A stretch of 64,000 bases of DNA, taken from contig NZ_JAIAZY010000002.1 in assembly GCF_019459225.1 (NCBI RefSeq), positions 124,001 through 188,000 on the forward strand, given 5' to 3'. The position numbers were made by a program, and so were the translations under genes. Position 1 is the stretch's first letter. Every line of letters starts with the position of its first letter. Below the pieces are notes generated by a model that saw nothing but the letters and a program-made list of their open reading frames with translations, was not told the origin of the DNA and ran no database searches. The stretch comes from Bacillus sp. IITD106. Its GTDB lineage: Bacteria; Bacillota; Bacilli; Bacillales; Bacillaceae_C. Positions 1-11,029 of this stretch are shown piece by piece.

Positions 1-52
1 TTTAAGCATGTCTAAAAAACTGCATCATATATTTAGTTGAGAGGTGAAGGAC

Positions 53-979
53 ATGCTTTATATTTTATTATTTATTATTCTAGCTGGCTGCTTTTTACTT
101 GGAATGACGATGATGAGAATTGGTTTATTCAATTTATCCGGAAGTACGATGGAAAAATGGCTTCAAAAAATGACAAGAACGCCTTTTTTGGGGTTTCTTG
201 CAGGTATTGGAATGACAGTAGTTCTTCAAAGCAGCTCGGCTGTGACGGTCATCGCTGTTGGACTTGTATCTGCTCGCATCCTCACTTTTCCGCAAACAAT
301 CGGTATAATATTAGGTACAAATATTGGCACTACGATTACGTTGGAATTTTTCACCTTCGATTTATCCAAAGTGATTGTACCTCTTTTATTGATCGGAACA
401 GTTCTACAATTTTTTAAAAATATAAAAATAAAAAGCAGCAGCTTTATTTTACTTGGCATTGGAATTATTTTTGCGTCGATGAATGGATTTGAATGGCTAT
501 CTGGACCACTTGCAGACATCAAATACATAGATAACTTAATATATGTAATGAAGGATCATTCTGTTATTTCTTTTCTTACTGGAACCTTGCTGACTGCTAT
601 TATTCAATCGAGTACCGTCATGACCGGAATAGCCATGAGCTTCTTATCGGTTGGAACATTTCCGCTCGAAACAGGCATCGCTATAATGATAGGGGCAAAT
701 ATCGGTACTTGTGCAACTGCCTTATTTGCATCAATAGGAGCGGGGCGGGAAGCAAGACAAACAGCATTTGCCCATATTTGGCTAAATGTTGGAGGCGCCA
801 TTCTATTTTTCCCCTTTATTTCATTATTAGCGGATTTTAGCCGTCTTCTTGCTGTCGATCCTAACACTCAACTTGCACATGCTAGCGTTATTTATAATGT
901 GGTCTGCTCGCTTATGGTGTTGCCATTTGCGAAGGAATTTGGACTTTTTATTATCAAACTGCATGGCAGAAAAAAGTAG
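53..979 (+). CDS. yqeW: Na/Pi cotransporter family membrane protein (YqeW-like)
   Basis: A 308-residue, very hydrophobic inner-membrane protein of the Na+-dependent phosphate cotransporter (PF02690) family. It shows the two repeated signatures of the family: QSSSAVT followed by GTNIGTT in the N-terminal half, and QSSTVMTG followed by GANIGTC in the C-terminal half, the inverted-repeat transport core. It lacks the C-terminal PhoU-like domain of longer relatives. The ATG at 53 is preferred over the GTG at 44, because that GTG is part of the ribosome binding site GAGGTGAAGG. YqeW sits next to mtaB in B. subtilis, as it does here apart from deoC. Substrate specificity for phosphate is inferred from the family only. 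Confidence 0.85.
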   Translation: MLYILLFIILAGCFLLGMTMMRIGLFNLSGSTMEKWLQKMTRTPFLGFLAGIGMTVVLQSSSAVTVIAVGLVSARILTFPQTIGIILGTNIGTTITLEFFTFDLSKVIVPLLLIGTVLQFFKNIKIKSSSFILLGIGIIFASMNGFEWLSGPLADIKYIDNLIYVMKDHSVISFLTGTLLTAIIQSSTVMTGIAMSFLSVGTFPLETGIAIMIGANIGTCATALFASIGAGREARQTAFAHIWLNVGGAILFFPFISLLADFSRLLAVDPNTQLAHASVIYNVVCSLMVLPFAKEFGLFIIKLHGRKK

Positions 980-981
980 AA

Positions 982-1653
982 TTAATAATCTGATTCTCCC
1001 GATAACCCTTTCATGATGGCTACTCCTGAGCTTGCACCAATTCGAGTCGCACCCGCTTTAATCATGCTTTGTACATCCTCTATTGTACGTACGCCTCCCG
1101 ATGCTTTTACACCAAGATCAGGGCCTACTGCTTTTCTCATGAGTTCTATATCTTTTACCGTGGCTCCTCCTGTTGAAAAGCCGGTTGAAGTTTTTACAAA
1201 ATCTGCTCCTGCCTTTTTAGCAATTTTACATGCGTTTTCCTTTTCCTGATCTGTTAATAGGGAGGTTTCAATGATCACTTTAACTAATGCTTTTCCTTTC
1301 GCGGCAGCACAAACTGCTGAAATATCCCTTTCTACTAGCTCAAAATTTCCATCTTTTAGAGCACCTATATTAATAACCATATCGATTTCATTCGCCCCAT
1401 TTTCAATAGCATTTTTTGTTTCAAATGCTTTTGTCTCAGGAGTAGTTGCACCAAAAGGGAATCCTATTACCGTACACACTTTAACATCCGTTGCTTGTAG
1501 TACGCTTGAAACGTACTGAACCCAAGTCGGATTTACACAAACAGAGGCAAAATGGTATTTTTTTGCTTCTTCACATAATGTAGTTATATTTTCTTTTGTT
1601 GCATCAGCTTTTAACAGCGTATGGTCAATATATCTCGCAATATTGTCTGCCAT
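982..1653 (-). CDS. deoC: deoxyribose-phosphate aldolase
   Basis: A 223-residue class I aldolase that cleaves 2-deoxyribose 5-phosphate to acetaldehyde and glyceraldehyde 3-phosphate in deoxynucleoside catabolism. The TIM-barrel sequence carries the expected Schiff-base lysine context (LVKVIIET), the second lysine region [17 protein letters not shown], and the [10 protein letters not shown] phosphate-binding segment. Length is normal. ATG at 1653 follows an AAAGGAG ribosome binding site. It is a single gene: a terminator separates it from the upstream mtaB operon, and no pdp or nucleoside transporter gene is adjacent, unlike the dra-nupC-pdp operon of B. subtilis. Its stop codon lies 2 bp from the convergent yqeW stop. 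Confidence 0.95.
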   Translation of the reverse strand: MADNIARYIDHTLLKADATKENITTLCEEAKKYHFASVCVNPTWVQYVSSVLQATDVKVCTVIGFPFGATTPETKAFETKNAIENGANEIDMVINIGALKDGNFELVERDISAVCAAAKGKALVKVIIETSLLTDQEKENACKIAKKAGADFVKTSTGFSTGGATVKDIELMRKAVGPDLGVKASGGVRTIEDVQSMIKAGATRIGASSGVAIMKGLSGESDY

Positions 1654-1710
1654 ATTTTAACAGGCTCCTTTACTTGGAAGTTGATATTTTAATTTATATT
1701 AACATGAATA

Positions 1711-1743
1711 AAGGCTATCCCCAAATGATACGGGATAGCCTTT
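1711..1743 (-). terminator. intrinsic terminator after mtaB
   Basis: Inverted repeat AAGGCTATCCC / GGGATAGCCTT with about a 10-nt loop. Read on the minus strand it is followed by a T-rich stretch. It lies downstream of mtaB and ends the hrcA-to-mtaB transcript before deoC. Confidence 0.75.
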
Positions 1744-1790
1744 TATAGAAAAACTGATTTACGCTTCAAGCGTAGTCTTCTTTTTACCTA

Positions 1791-3143
1791 CTAAATTGCC
1801 ATTGAATTTTCTTCTGTTATATCGTCCATTATTCGTACGAACTGACCCTCATTATAAGGGTAGCCGGCCTTTGTAATTTTTACTTTTACAAGCTTGCCAA
1901 CCATATCTTCTGAAGCTGGGAATACAACTTTCAAATAATTGTCTGTATATCCTTCATACAGTCCACTTTCAGGATTTTCTTTATACGGTTCTTCTGGGAT
2001 GACTTCTAATACTTCATTTTCAAATTGTGAGGAGTATTCTTTTGCTAGCTGGTCAGATAATGTAATTAATCGATGGACTCGATCATTCTTAACATTTTCA
2101 TCGATTTGATCTGGCATTCTAGCGGCAGGAGTACCTGTACGTTTTGAATAAGGGAAAACATGTAATTCTGAGAATTTATGTTCTTTAATGAAATTATATG
2201 TTTCCATAAATTCTTCTTCCGTTTCCCCTGGGAACCCGACGATAACATCTGACGTAATCGCGAGACCTGGAAGTGCTTTTTTCAGCAATTCCAAACGCTC
2301 TGCAAAAAATTCCATTGTGTATTTCCTGCGCATTCTTTTCAAAACCGTATTAGAGCCCGACTGAATTGGAATATGCAAATGTCTTACGACTAATTTTGAT
2401 TTATCAATTACATCAATTACTTCATCTGTTAATTGACTTGCTTCAATTGATGAGATTCGGATTCGTTTTAATCCTCTTACTTGTGCTTCTAAATCACGAA
2501 GGAGTGCCGCAAGATTGTAATCTTTCATATCTTCTCCGTAACCGCCTGTATGGATCCCAGTCAAGACAATTTCTTTATAGCCAGCATCAACGAGTTGTTG
2601 GGCTTGACGAATAACTTCTTTCGGATCACGCGAGCGCATTAAGCCTCGAGCCCAAGGAATGATACAGAAAGTACAAAAATTATTGCAGCCTTCTTGTATT
2701 TTTAAGGATGCACGTGTACGATCTGTAAAAGCTGGTACATCCAGTTCTTCATAAACACGATTTTTCATAATATTACCGACACCGTTAATCGGCTGACGTT
2801 CTTCTTTGTACTGTTCTATATAATCAAGCATTTTAACACGGTCTTGAGTTCCTACTACGACGTCAACTCCAGGTATCGCCATAATTTCTGCAGGAGAAGT
2901 TTGAGCATAACATCCAGTCACACATATAACAGCATCAGGGTTTTGCCTAATGGCACGGCGGATGACTTGACGGCTTTTTTTATCCCCTGTATTTGTTACC
3001 GTACAAGTATTGATAACATATACATCGGCATTGCTCTCAAAATCAACGCGTTCATAACCTTGTTTCTTAAATAACTGCCAAATTGCTTCGGTTTCATAAT
3101 GATTTACTTTACAACCCAGTGTATGAAATGCTACAAGAGACAT
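1791..3143 (-). CDS. mtaB: tRNA (N6-threonylcarbamoyladenosine(37)-C2)-methylthiotransferase
   Basis: A 450-residue radical-SAM methylthiotransferase that converts t6A37 to ms2t6A in tRNAs reading ANN codons. Domain order is visible: an N-terminal UPF0004 domain with conserved cysteines (TLGCKVN, NTCTVT, CVTGCYAQ) for one 4Fe-4S cluster; the radical-SAM motif CNNFCTFC near residue 150 for the second; and a C-terminal TRAM RNA-binding domain. ATG at 3143 is preferred to the upstream GTG at 3152, because the GTG lies inside the GAGGTG ribosome binding site. The rsmE stop is only 5 bp upstream, so the two are probably translated in sequence. Last gene of the dnaK operon (yqeV in B. subtilis). 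Confidence 0.95.
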   Translation of the reverse strand: MSLVAFHTLGCKVNHYETEAIWQLFKKQGYERVDFESNADVYVINTCTVTNTGDKKSRQVIRRAIRQNPDAVICVTGCYAQTSPAEIMAIPGVDVVVGTQDRVKMLDYIEQYKEERQPINGVGNIMKNRVYEELDVPAFTDRTRASLKIQEGCNNFCTFCIIPWARGLMRSRDPKEVIRQAQQLVDAGYKEIVLTGIHTGGYGEDMKDYNLAALLRDLEAQVRGLKRIRISSIEASQLTDEVIDVIDKSKLVVRHLHIPIQSGSNTVLKRMRRKYTMEFFAERLELLKKALPGLAITSDVIVGFPGETEEEFMETYNFIKEHKFSELHVFPYSKRTGTPAARMPDQIDENVKNDRVHRLITLSDQLAKEYSSQFENEVLEVIPEEPYKENPESGLYEGYTDNYLKVVFPASEDMVGKLVKVKITKAGYPYNEGQFVRIMDDITEENSMAI

Positions 3144-3148
3144 AATTA

Positions 3149-3901
3149 TCACCTCATTAATTCAAATTGATAGGACAGGGCGGTTAATGCATAAAGTGGT
3201 GCGGTTTCTGTTCGTAAAATTCTAGGTCCAAGACCGCATATTTCAAAACCATGTGATATAAGTTGATCTTTTTCTGGAACTGTAATACCACCTTCTGGAC
3301 CAAAGACAATGATTATTTTATCTTTAGGCTTAGCAGACTGAAGGATCTTTACAAAATTGCTTTTCTCGCCTTCCTTCGCCGCCTCCTCATATGCGACGAT
3401 TTTCCAATCAAACTGCTCACTATATTGGATAAGCTCGTTTAATGTATGAGGACTATGAACAACGGGCAGAAACTTTCGATGCGCTTGTTCGGCCGCTTCT
3501 TTTGCAATTTTATTCCATCTTTCTAATCTTTTGGTCTCTTTTCTACTCTCCCATTTTACTACTGAGCGAGTTGCCATAAAAGGGATAAATTCTGATGCTC
3601 CTAATTCTGTTCCCTTTTGGATGATCCATTCTAATTTATCCCCTTTGGGCAGACCGCTCGCTATAGCTATAAAAATAGGGAGTTCCTTATCTACATTTTC
3701 AAAATCGATGATATCCGCCTCTAAAAATGAATCCAATATTTGGCTGATTTTTACTGATGCGGCTTTTCCATCTTTGAAAACAACCCAAAACATATCATCT
3801 TCTTTCATCCTCATTACTCTAATAATATGATGAAAATCATCACCAGATATGCTTATTGATTTTTGATCGTTATAAGTTTCATTTAAAAAATAGCGTTGCA
3901 C
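3149..3901 (-). CDS. rsmE: 16S rRNA (uracil(1498)-N3)-methyltransferase
   Basis: A 250-residue SPOUT-class methyltransferase expected to methylate N3 of U1498 in 16S rRNA. The C-terminal knot signatures are clear: FGPEGGITVPE followed by GLGPRILRTETAPLYAL, which form the SAM-binding trefoil knot. The N-terminal PUA-like part (roughly residues 1-75) binds RNA. The start is GTG at 3901, five bases after GAGGTG. It lies 12 bp downstream of prmA and 5 bp upstream of mtaB in the distal, rRNA/tRNA-modifying part of the heat-shock operon. YqeU in B. subtilis. Confidence 0.93.
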   Translation of the reverse strand: MQRYFLNETYNDQKSISISGDDFHHIIRVMRMKEDDMFWVVFKDGKAASVKISQILDSFLEADIIDFENVDKELPIFIAIASGLPKGDKLEWIIQKGTELGASEFIPFMATRSVVKWESRKETKRLERWNKIAKEAAEQAHRKFLPVVHSPHTLNELIQYSEQFDWKIVAYEEAAKEGEKSNFVKILQSAKPKDKIIIVFGPEGGITVPEKDQLISHGFEICGLGPRILRTETAPLYALTALSYQFELMR

Positions 3902-3913
3902 CTTGACACCTCA

Positions 3914-4852
3914 TCATAGACGCTTTGCAATGAAAGCAACCCAGTCTTCCATAACTAATGTTTCCTCAATATCAAAACCAGCGGCAAGGATCGCTTCTTT
4001 TACTTCTTGTTTTTTGGGATGAATAATTCCAGATGTAATAAAATAGCCACCTCGTTTGACAATGGATGCAGCATCGTTTGTAAGACGAATAACGATGTCA
4101 GCTAATATATTTGCTACAACAATATCAGTTTCGCTCTCTATCCCTTCAAGCAAGTTTCCTTTTCGAACTTCTATACGATCGGAAACATGATTTATTTCAA
4201 TATTTTGCCTTGCGGATTCTACTGCTACTTCATCTAAGTCTAAAGCTAAAACATGCTTTGCTCCTAATAATGCTGCAGCAATACTGAGAACTCCTGAACC
4301 TGTTCCTACATCAATGACATTTTGGCCATTTCGAACAGTCTTTTCCAATGCTTGAATACACATGACGGTAGTAGGGTGGGTTCCCGTGCCAAACGCCATT
4401 CCAGGATCAAGCTCAATAATAAGCTCATCACTATTTACACGATTGTATTCTTCCCATGTTGGAACAATAGTAAATGTTTCAGATATTTTCACTGGATGGT
4501 AATATTTTTTCCAAGCGGATGCCCAATCCTCTTCCTTTACTTCTGTTGTCGTTACTTGATTCATGCCAATATCAATATCGAATTTTATAAGATCATTGAT
4601 TTCTTGTTTGATTGAATCGACGGTTTCACTAATAAAGCTATTAACTGGCAAATAAGCTTTGATGATGACTCCTTCCTCTGGGTAGTCCTCAGGATTTAAA
4701 TCATATATTTCTCCAAACCAATCTTCCCTCTCCTTCGTTAATTCAGCTGGATCTTCAATCACGACACCGCTAGCTCCAGCTTCATGGAGAATGTTGGAAA
4801 TAGGCTCGATTGCTTCATTGGTCGTATGGATACTAATTTCACTCCACTTCAT
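3914..4852 (-). CDS. prmA: ribosomal protein L11 methyltransferase
   Basis: A 312-residue SAM-dependent methyltransferase that trimethylates ribosomal protein L11. The N-terminal substrate-recognition domain is followed by a Rossmann fold with the motif [13 protein letters not shown] near residue 180 and the ANILAD loop typical of PrmA. The upstream segment [14 protein letters not shown] is also diagnostic. ATG at 4852 is used, since GGAGCGG lies 5-6 bases upstream; a longer reading from TTG 4867 would place the ribosome binding site inside the gene. It follows dnaJ by 29 bp, the same order as B. subtilis yqeT. Confidence 0.95.
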   Translation of the reverse strand: MKWSEISIHTTNEAIEPISNILHEAGASGVVIEDPAELTKEREDWFGEIYDLNPEDYPEEGVIIKAYLPVNSFISETVDSIKQEINDLIKFDIDIGMNQVTTTEVKEEDWASAWKKYYHPVKISETFTIVPTWEEYNRVNSDELIIELDPGMAFGTGTHPTTVMCIQALEKTVRNGQNVIDVGTGSGVLSIAAALLGAKHVLALDLDEVAVESARQNIEINHVSDRIEVRKGNLLEGIESETDIVVANILADIVIRLTNDAASIVKRGGYFITSGIIHPKKQEVKEAILAAGFDIEETLVMEDWVAFIAKRL

Positions 4853-4881
4853 TAAAAACCGCTCCAATCCAATTCAATTCA

Positions 4882-6003
4882 TCAACTTTTAAAAGCACGT
4901 TTTACTTTCTCAAAGAAACTCTCATGCTGCTCGTCAAGAGTATCTCCACTCGTATCTGCAAAATCACGTAGCAATTGCTTTTGCTGCTCAGTAAGTTTCG
5001 TAGGAGTTATAACTTTTACTTGGATATGTTGGTCCCCTGTTCCATATCCTCTCACATTATGGACTCCTTTACCACGAAGTCGGAATCGTGTACCTGTTTG
5101 TGTTCCTGCTGGAATCTTCAGTTTAACTTTTCCATATAATGTCGGAACCTCTATTTCATCACCAAGTGCTGCTTGTGCGAACGTAATTGGCATTTCACAA
5201 TAAATATCATCGTCTTCACGCTCAAAAAATTCATGTGGCTTAACATGGAATACAACATATAAATCACCAGGAGGTCCTCCGTTAATTCCTGGCTCACCTT
5301 CACCGGAAACGCGCATTTGCTGACCGTCATCAATGCCTTGCGGGATTTTAACATTAATTTTCCTGCGTTTTTTCACCTTGCCGTCACCACCACAAGTACG
5401 GCATTTCTCTTTAATCAATTTACCCGTTCCATTACAATGGGTACATACTCTACGATTAACGATACGACCGAATGGAGTATTTTGTTCAATATTAAGCTGA
5501 CCACTTCCATGACAATGAGGACATGTTTCTGGTGTCGTACCTGGTTTTGCCCCACTTCCATTACAAGTATCACATGTTTCTTCTCTTGGTATTTCGATAA
5601 TGGTCTCTTTACCAAACACAGCCTCTTCAAAGGTTAGTGTCATCGTATATTGAAGATCTGAACCTTGTCTTGGTGCATTAGGATCCCTGCGTCCGCCACC
5701 GCCAAAGAAAGTATTAAATATGTCTTCAAATCCGCCGAAGCCGCCAAAATCAGCACCGCTGAATCCACCACCTCCAAAGCCTTGAGGTCCTTCGTGTCCG
5801 AATTGGTCATATTGAGCACGTCTTTGGTCATCACTTAATACTTCATACGCTTCTGTTATTTCCTTAAACTTTTCATCCGCTCCTGCTTCTTTATTAATAT
5901 CCGGATGGTATTGTTTCGATAATCGTCTATATGCTTTTTTTATTTCGTCTTTTGTGGCGCTTTTCGATACCCCGAGCACCTCATAATAATCCCTTTTACT
6001 CAT
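4882..6003 (-). CDS. dnaJ: chaperone protein DnaJ
   Basis: A 373-residue type I J-protein, the co-chaperone that stimulates DnaK ATPase and binds unfolded clients. In order: J domain with YHPDIN (the HPD tripeptide), a Gly/Phe-rich linker (about residues 70-120), four CxxCxGxG zinc-binding repeats ([32 protein letters not shown]), then the two beta-sandwich client-binding domains. ATG at 6003 is chosen from the J-domain start MSKRDYYE and GGGAGTG upstream; the nine-codon extension to 6030 has no support. A promoter and a hairpin separate it from dnaK, so it may be partly uncoupled from heat-shock control. Confidence 0.97.
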   Translation of the reverse strand: MSKRDYYEVLGVSKSATKDEIKKAYRRLSKQYHPDINKEAGADEKFKEITEAYEVLSDDQRRAQYDQFGHEGPQGFGGGGFSGADFGGFGGFEDIFNTFFGGGGRRDPNAPRQGSDLQYTMTLTFEEAVFGKETIIEIPREETCDTCNGSGAKPGTTPETCPHCHGSGQLNIEQNTPFGRIVNRRVCTHCNGTGKLIKEKCRTCGGDGKVKKRRKINVKIPQGIDDGQQMRVSGEGEPGINGGPPGDLYVVFHVKPHEFFEREDDDIYCEMPITFAQAALGDEIEVPTLYGKVKLKIPAGTQTGTRFRLRGKGVHNVRGYGTGDQHIQVKVITPTKLTEQQKQLLRDFADTSGDTLDEQHESFFEKVKRAFKS

Positions 6004-6039
6004 AAAAACACACTCCCGCGTCCTTTTCACATAAAGTTT

Positions 6040-6068
6040 ATTTTATCACATATCGTATTGCGATTAAA
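6040..6068 (-). promoter_or_regulatory. putative SigA promoter upstream of dnaJ
   Basis: On the minus strand TTTAAT (6063-6068) and TAAAAT (6040-6045) are separated by 17 bp, with a TG dinucleotide giving an extended -10. It lies downstream of the dnaK terminator-like hairpin. Internal initiation ahead of dnaJ has been described for the B. subtilis operon, which supports the call. Confidence 0.5.
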
Positions 6069-6103
6069 AGTGAAGAATAATAATGACCGCTTTTACTGAA
6101 AGG

Positions 6104-6138
6104 AAAAGCCAAAGCCGTTTAGATTGGCTTTGGCTTTT
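6104..6138 (-). terminator. strong hairpin between dnaK and dnaJ
   Basis: A perfect 13-bp stem AAAAGCCAAAGCC / GGCTTTGGCTTTT with a 9-nt loop, directly after the dnaK stop. On the minus strand it ends in TTTT. It probably acts as a partial terminator or mRNA-stabilising end, giving more hrcA-grpE-dnaK than dnaJ-distal message. Confidence 0.75.
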
Positions 6139-6149
6139 CATACCCACGA

Positions 6150-8656
<2,507 letters not shown>

Positions 8657-8685
8657 AACAACTTCACCTCCTTAAAATGAGTTCT

Positions 8686-9717
8686 TTATTGATGATACAG
8701 TTTTGTTAATGCGATACTCAAATCTTTACTCAATAAATCTAATAAACTGATGACACGTGAATACTCCATTCTAGTTGGACCCAAAATGGCGATCGTTCCA
8801 ACATCTTCTTCGCCTATAGAATAGGTAGCAGTAATGAGGCTGCAATCTTCCATTTGCGTATTCTCATTTTCCTTACCGATTTTAACATTAATTCCAGGCG
8901 GAGTATGTTTGAACAATTCATAAATTCCCTGTTCTTGTTCAATCATATCCATAATTGAGCGGATTTTTTCAATGTCTTTAAATTCAGGCTGATTAAGCAT
9001 ATTGGTTTTTCCACCAAAAAATAATCGTTCTGATTGAGGTATGTCAACTGTAGATATGATTGAATTAAGCAATATATCATATTGTTGGATATTTCTTTGC
9101 AGGAGTGCTGCCACTTCTTTAAAAATTGTTTCTCTTAGATCCGCAATAGAAACACCCATTAACTTATCATTTAATATGTTCACAAGCTTTTCAATATCTT
9201 CCGGAGCCAAATTTTCCGGAAGCGTGAATATCCGATTTTCTACATGCCCCGTGTCAGTAATGATGATGGCGACTGCCGTTTCCTTATTTAGCGGAACGAT
9301 TTGCAACTTTTTCAATTTATTTTCTTTAACTGCAGGTCCAAGTAATATCGCTGTATAATTTGTTAATTCCGATAGAATTTTAGCAGACTTTTGCGCGATA
9401 TTTTCCAATTCAAATATTCGTTCTGCAAAGATAGAATGAAGCTTTTGAATATCATTTGCATTCAATACCTGTGGAGCAAGCAAATGATCTACATAATAGC
9501 GATACCCTTTCTCAGAAGGGATTCTTCCAGAAGATGTATGAGTTTTTTCAATAAATCCCCATTCTTCCAAATCGGCCATCTCATTCCTAATGGTTGCAGA
9601 ACTAAGAGGAATATTAATTTTTTTGGAAAGACTGCGTGAGCCGACAGGTTGTGCAGATCGAATAAAATCATCAATGATCACTTGCAATATGAGCAGCTGA
9701 CGATCTGTTAGCAACAT
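8686..9717 (-). CDS. hrcA: heat-inducible transcription repressor HrcA
   Basis: A 343-residue repressor that binds the CIRCE element and needs GroEL for activity. It has an N-terminal winged helix ([17 protein letters not shown], then [16 protein letters not shown]), a central GAF-like domain and an inserted dimerising region. ATG at 9717 lies just 12 bp from the CIRCE half-site, so HrcA represses its own operon. First gene of hrcA-grpE-dnaK-dnaJ-prmA-rsmE-mtaB. Confidence 0.96.
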   Translation of the reverse strand: MLLTDRQLLILQVIIDDFIRSAQPVGSRSLSKKINIPLSSATIRNEMADLEEWGFIEKTHTSSGRIPSEKGYRYYVDHLLAPQVLNANDIQKLHSIFAERIFELENIAQKSAKILSELTNYTAILLGPAVKENKLKKLQIVPLNKETAVAIIITDTGHVENRIFTLPENLAPEDIEKLVNILNDKLMGVSIADLRETIFKEVAALLQRNIQQYDILLNSIISTVDIPQSERLFFGGKTNMLNQPEFKDIEKIRSIMDMIEQEQGIYELFKHTPPGINVKIGKENENTQMEDCSLITATYSIGEEDVGTIAILGPTRMEYSRVISLLDLLSKDLSIALTKLYHQ

Positions 9718-9729
9718 TTATCACCTCTG

Positions 9730-9756
9730 TTAGCACTCTATTCTAATGAGTGCTAA
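9730..9756 (-). promoter_or_regulatory. CIRCE operator of the dnaK operon
   Basis: A perfect inverted repeat TTAGCACTC - 9 bp - GAGTGCTAA (left arm 9730-9738, right arm 9748-9756), identical to the CIRCE consensus bound by HrcA. It lies between the promoter and the hrcA start, inside the leader. Confidence 0.97.
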
Positions 9757-9760
9757 ATCT

Positions 9761-9795
9761 ATAATAAAAGTATCAAAATGCTCTGTTGATGTCAA
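9761..9795 (-). promoter_or_regulatory. promoter region of hrcA operon
   Basis: On the minus strand a consensus -35 TTGACA (9790-9795) lies just upstream of CIRCE. The -10 is less clear: TACTTT gives 17-bp spacing but is a poor match, while TATTAT (9761-9766) matches better but is 23 bp away. The assignment of a promoter here is safe; the exact -10 is not. Confidence 0.55.
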
Positions 9796-9814
9796 CGATT
9801 TTACACTTACATAA

Positions 9815-10942
9815 TCAGAGAAGAAATGCTTGAAAAACCTCGTTTCCTAATAATTTACCCCTATTAGTCAAATATAAAAAATCATCATTCATTGTTAATA
9901 GCCCACGATCCATCATTTCATGGATAGGCTCTTTAAAAACATCCATCATCTTTTCATTAAATTTTTGTTGAAAATGACTTAATTGTACTCCTTTAATCTT
10001 CCTCAACCCAAGGAACATTTCCTCTTCCATTTTTTCTTTTTTTGTAATTTTATTTTGATCAAAAATAGGTCTTTTTCCTTCGCTGATCGGCAGCATGTAT
10101 TTTTTTAAGGGACCTGCATTGGAATATCGAATGTCGTTTATATAGCCATGTGCCCCGGCACCAAACCCAAAATACTCCTCATTATTCCAATAGACCAAAT
10201 TATGTTTACTTTCATATCCCGGCTTCGAAAAGTTGCTGATCTCATATTGGTTAAAACCGCTTTTCGCCATTTCGTCCATTAACATTTTATACATGTCTGC
10301 TTCTACATCTTCGCTTGGAAGAATTAATTTGCCTTTTCTCATTAAGTTATAGAAAACCGTTTTTGGTTCAACGATTAAAGAGTAACTTGAGTAATGTGGC
10401 AATTGGAGAGCAAGGGCTTCTTTTAATGTGGCTTGAAAATCATCAATCGTTTGTCCTGGCAATGCGTAAATCAAATCAATGCTTATATTTGTGAAGCCAC
10501 TTTGAAATGCCTTTTCCAAAGATGTATAAACATCCTCTACTTTATGGGAGCGTCCTATCCTAGCAAGCAATTCATTATTAAAAGATTGAACGCCAAAGCT
10601 AATTCTATTAACTCCGTAGTCCGCCAAAATTTTAAATTTGTCTTTAGATAAATCTCCCGGATTCGCTTCAAATGTAAACTCCCCTTCCGAAAAAGGCAAA
10701 TATTTCCTTATTCCATCACAAAGAGTTTCCAACTGTTGTTCGTTAAGTGCAGTAGGAGTGCCTCCGCCTACAAAAATAGTATCTAATTTTTGAGTGGGAG
10801 TTTCATTAAGGACGATTTCGAATTCTTTTATAAGGGACTGTACGTACTCATCTACTGGCTGTCCTTTTAAAAATACTTTATTAAAATCACAATAATGGCA
10901 TATATGTTCACAAAATGGAATATGGATGTATGCTGCCTTCAT
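9815..10942 (-). CDS. hemW: heme chaperone HemW (radical SAM, HemN-like)
   Basis: A 375-residue radical-SAM protein. The cluster motif CxxxCxxC appears as CEHICHYC near residue 15 and is followed by a second cysteine-free position where HemN has its extra cysteine context. Family members of this size are HemW, which binds heme and delivers it to respiratory enzymes; older annotation calls them coproporphyrinogen III oxidase. GVQSFNNELLARIGR and the C-terminal HemN domain support membership. ATG at 10942 is preferred to GTG 10951, which forms part of AAGGTG. It lies downstream of lepA behind a terminator. Confidence 0.9.
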   Translation of the reverse strand: MKAAYIHIPFCEHICHYCDFNKVFLKGQPVDEYVQSLIKEFEIVLNETPTQKLDTIFVGGGTPTALNEQQLETLCDGIRKYLPFSEGEFTFEANPGDLSKDKFKILADYGVNRISFGVQSFNNELLARIGRSHKVEDVYTSLEKAFQSGFTNISIDLIYALPGQTIDDFQATLKEALALQLPHYSSYSLIVEPKTVFYNLMRKGKLILPSEDVEADMYKMLMDEMAKSGFNQYEISNFSKPGYESKHNLVYWNNEEYFGFGAGAHGYINDIRYSNAGPLKKYMLPISEGKRPIFDQNKITKKEKMEEEMFLGLRKIKGVQLSHFQQKFNEKMMDVFKEPIHEMMDRGLLTMNDDFLYLTNRGKLLGNEVFQAFLL

Positions 10943-10972
10943 TATTATCACACCTTAAGCTTTTGTTAAAAA

Positions 10973-11016
10973 CGAAAGGGAAGTGTGGTATGAGTAGCCT
11001 CATACTTTACCTTCCC
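10973..11016 (-). terminator. intrinsic terminator after lepA
   Basis: Long imperfect stem GGGAAGtGTGGTATGAG (10978-10994) pairing with CTCATAC...CTTCCC (10999-11016) around a 4-nt loop. On the minus strand it is followed by TTTCGTTTTT, ending lepA transcription before hemW. Confidence 0.75.
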
Positions 11017-11029
11017 TAAACTAATGTTA

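Noticed and set aside
1755-1800. Longer mtaB C terminus in the +1 frame (NGNLVGKKKTTLEA)
   Set aside because: The annotated frame ends normally for the family, whose C-terminal tail varies; no slippery sequence or other frameshift evidence is visible.
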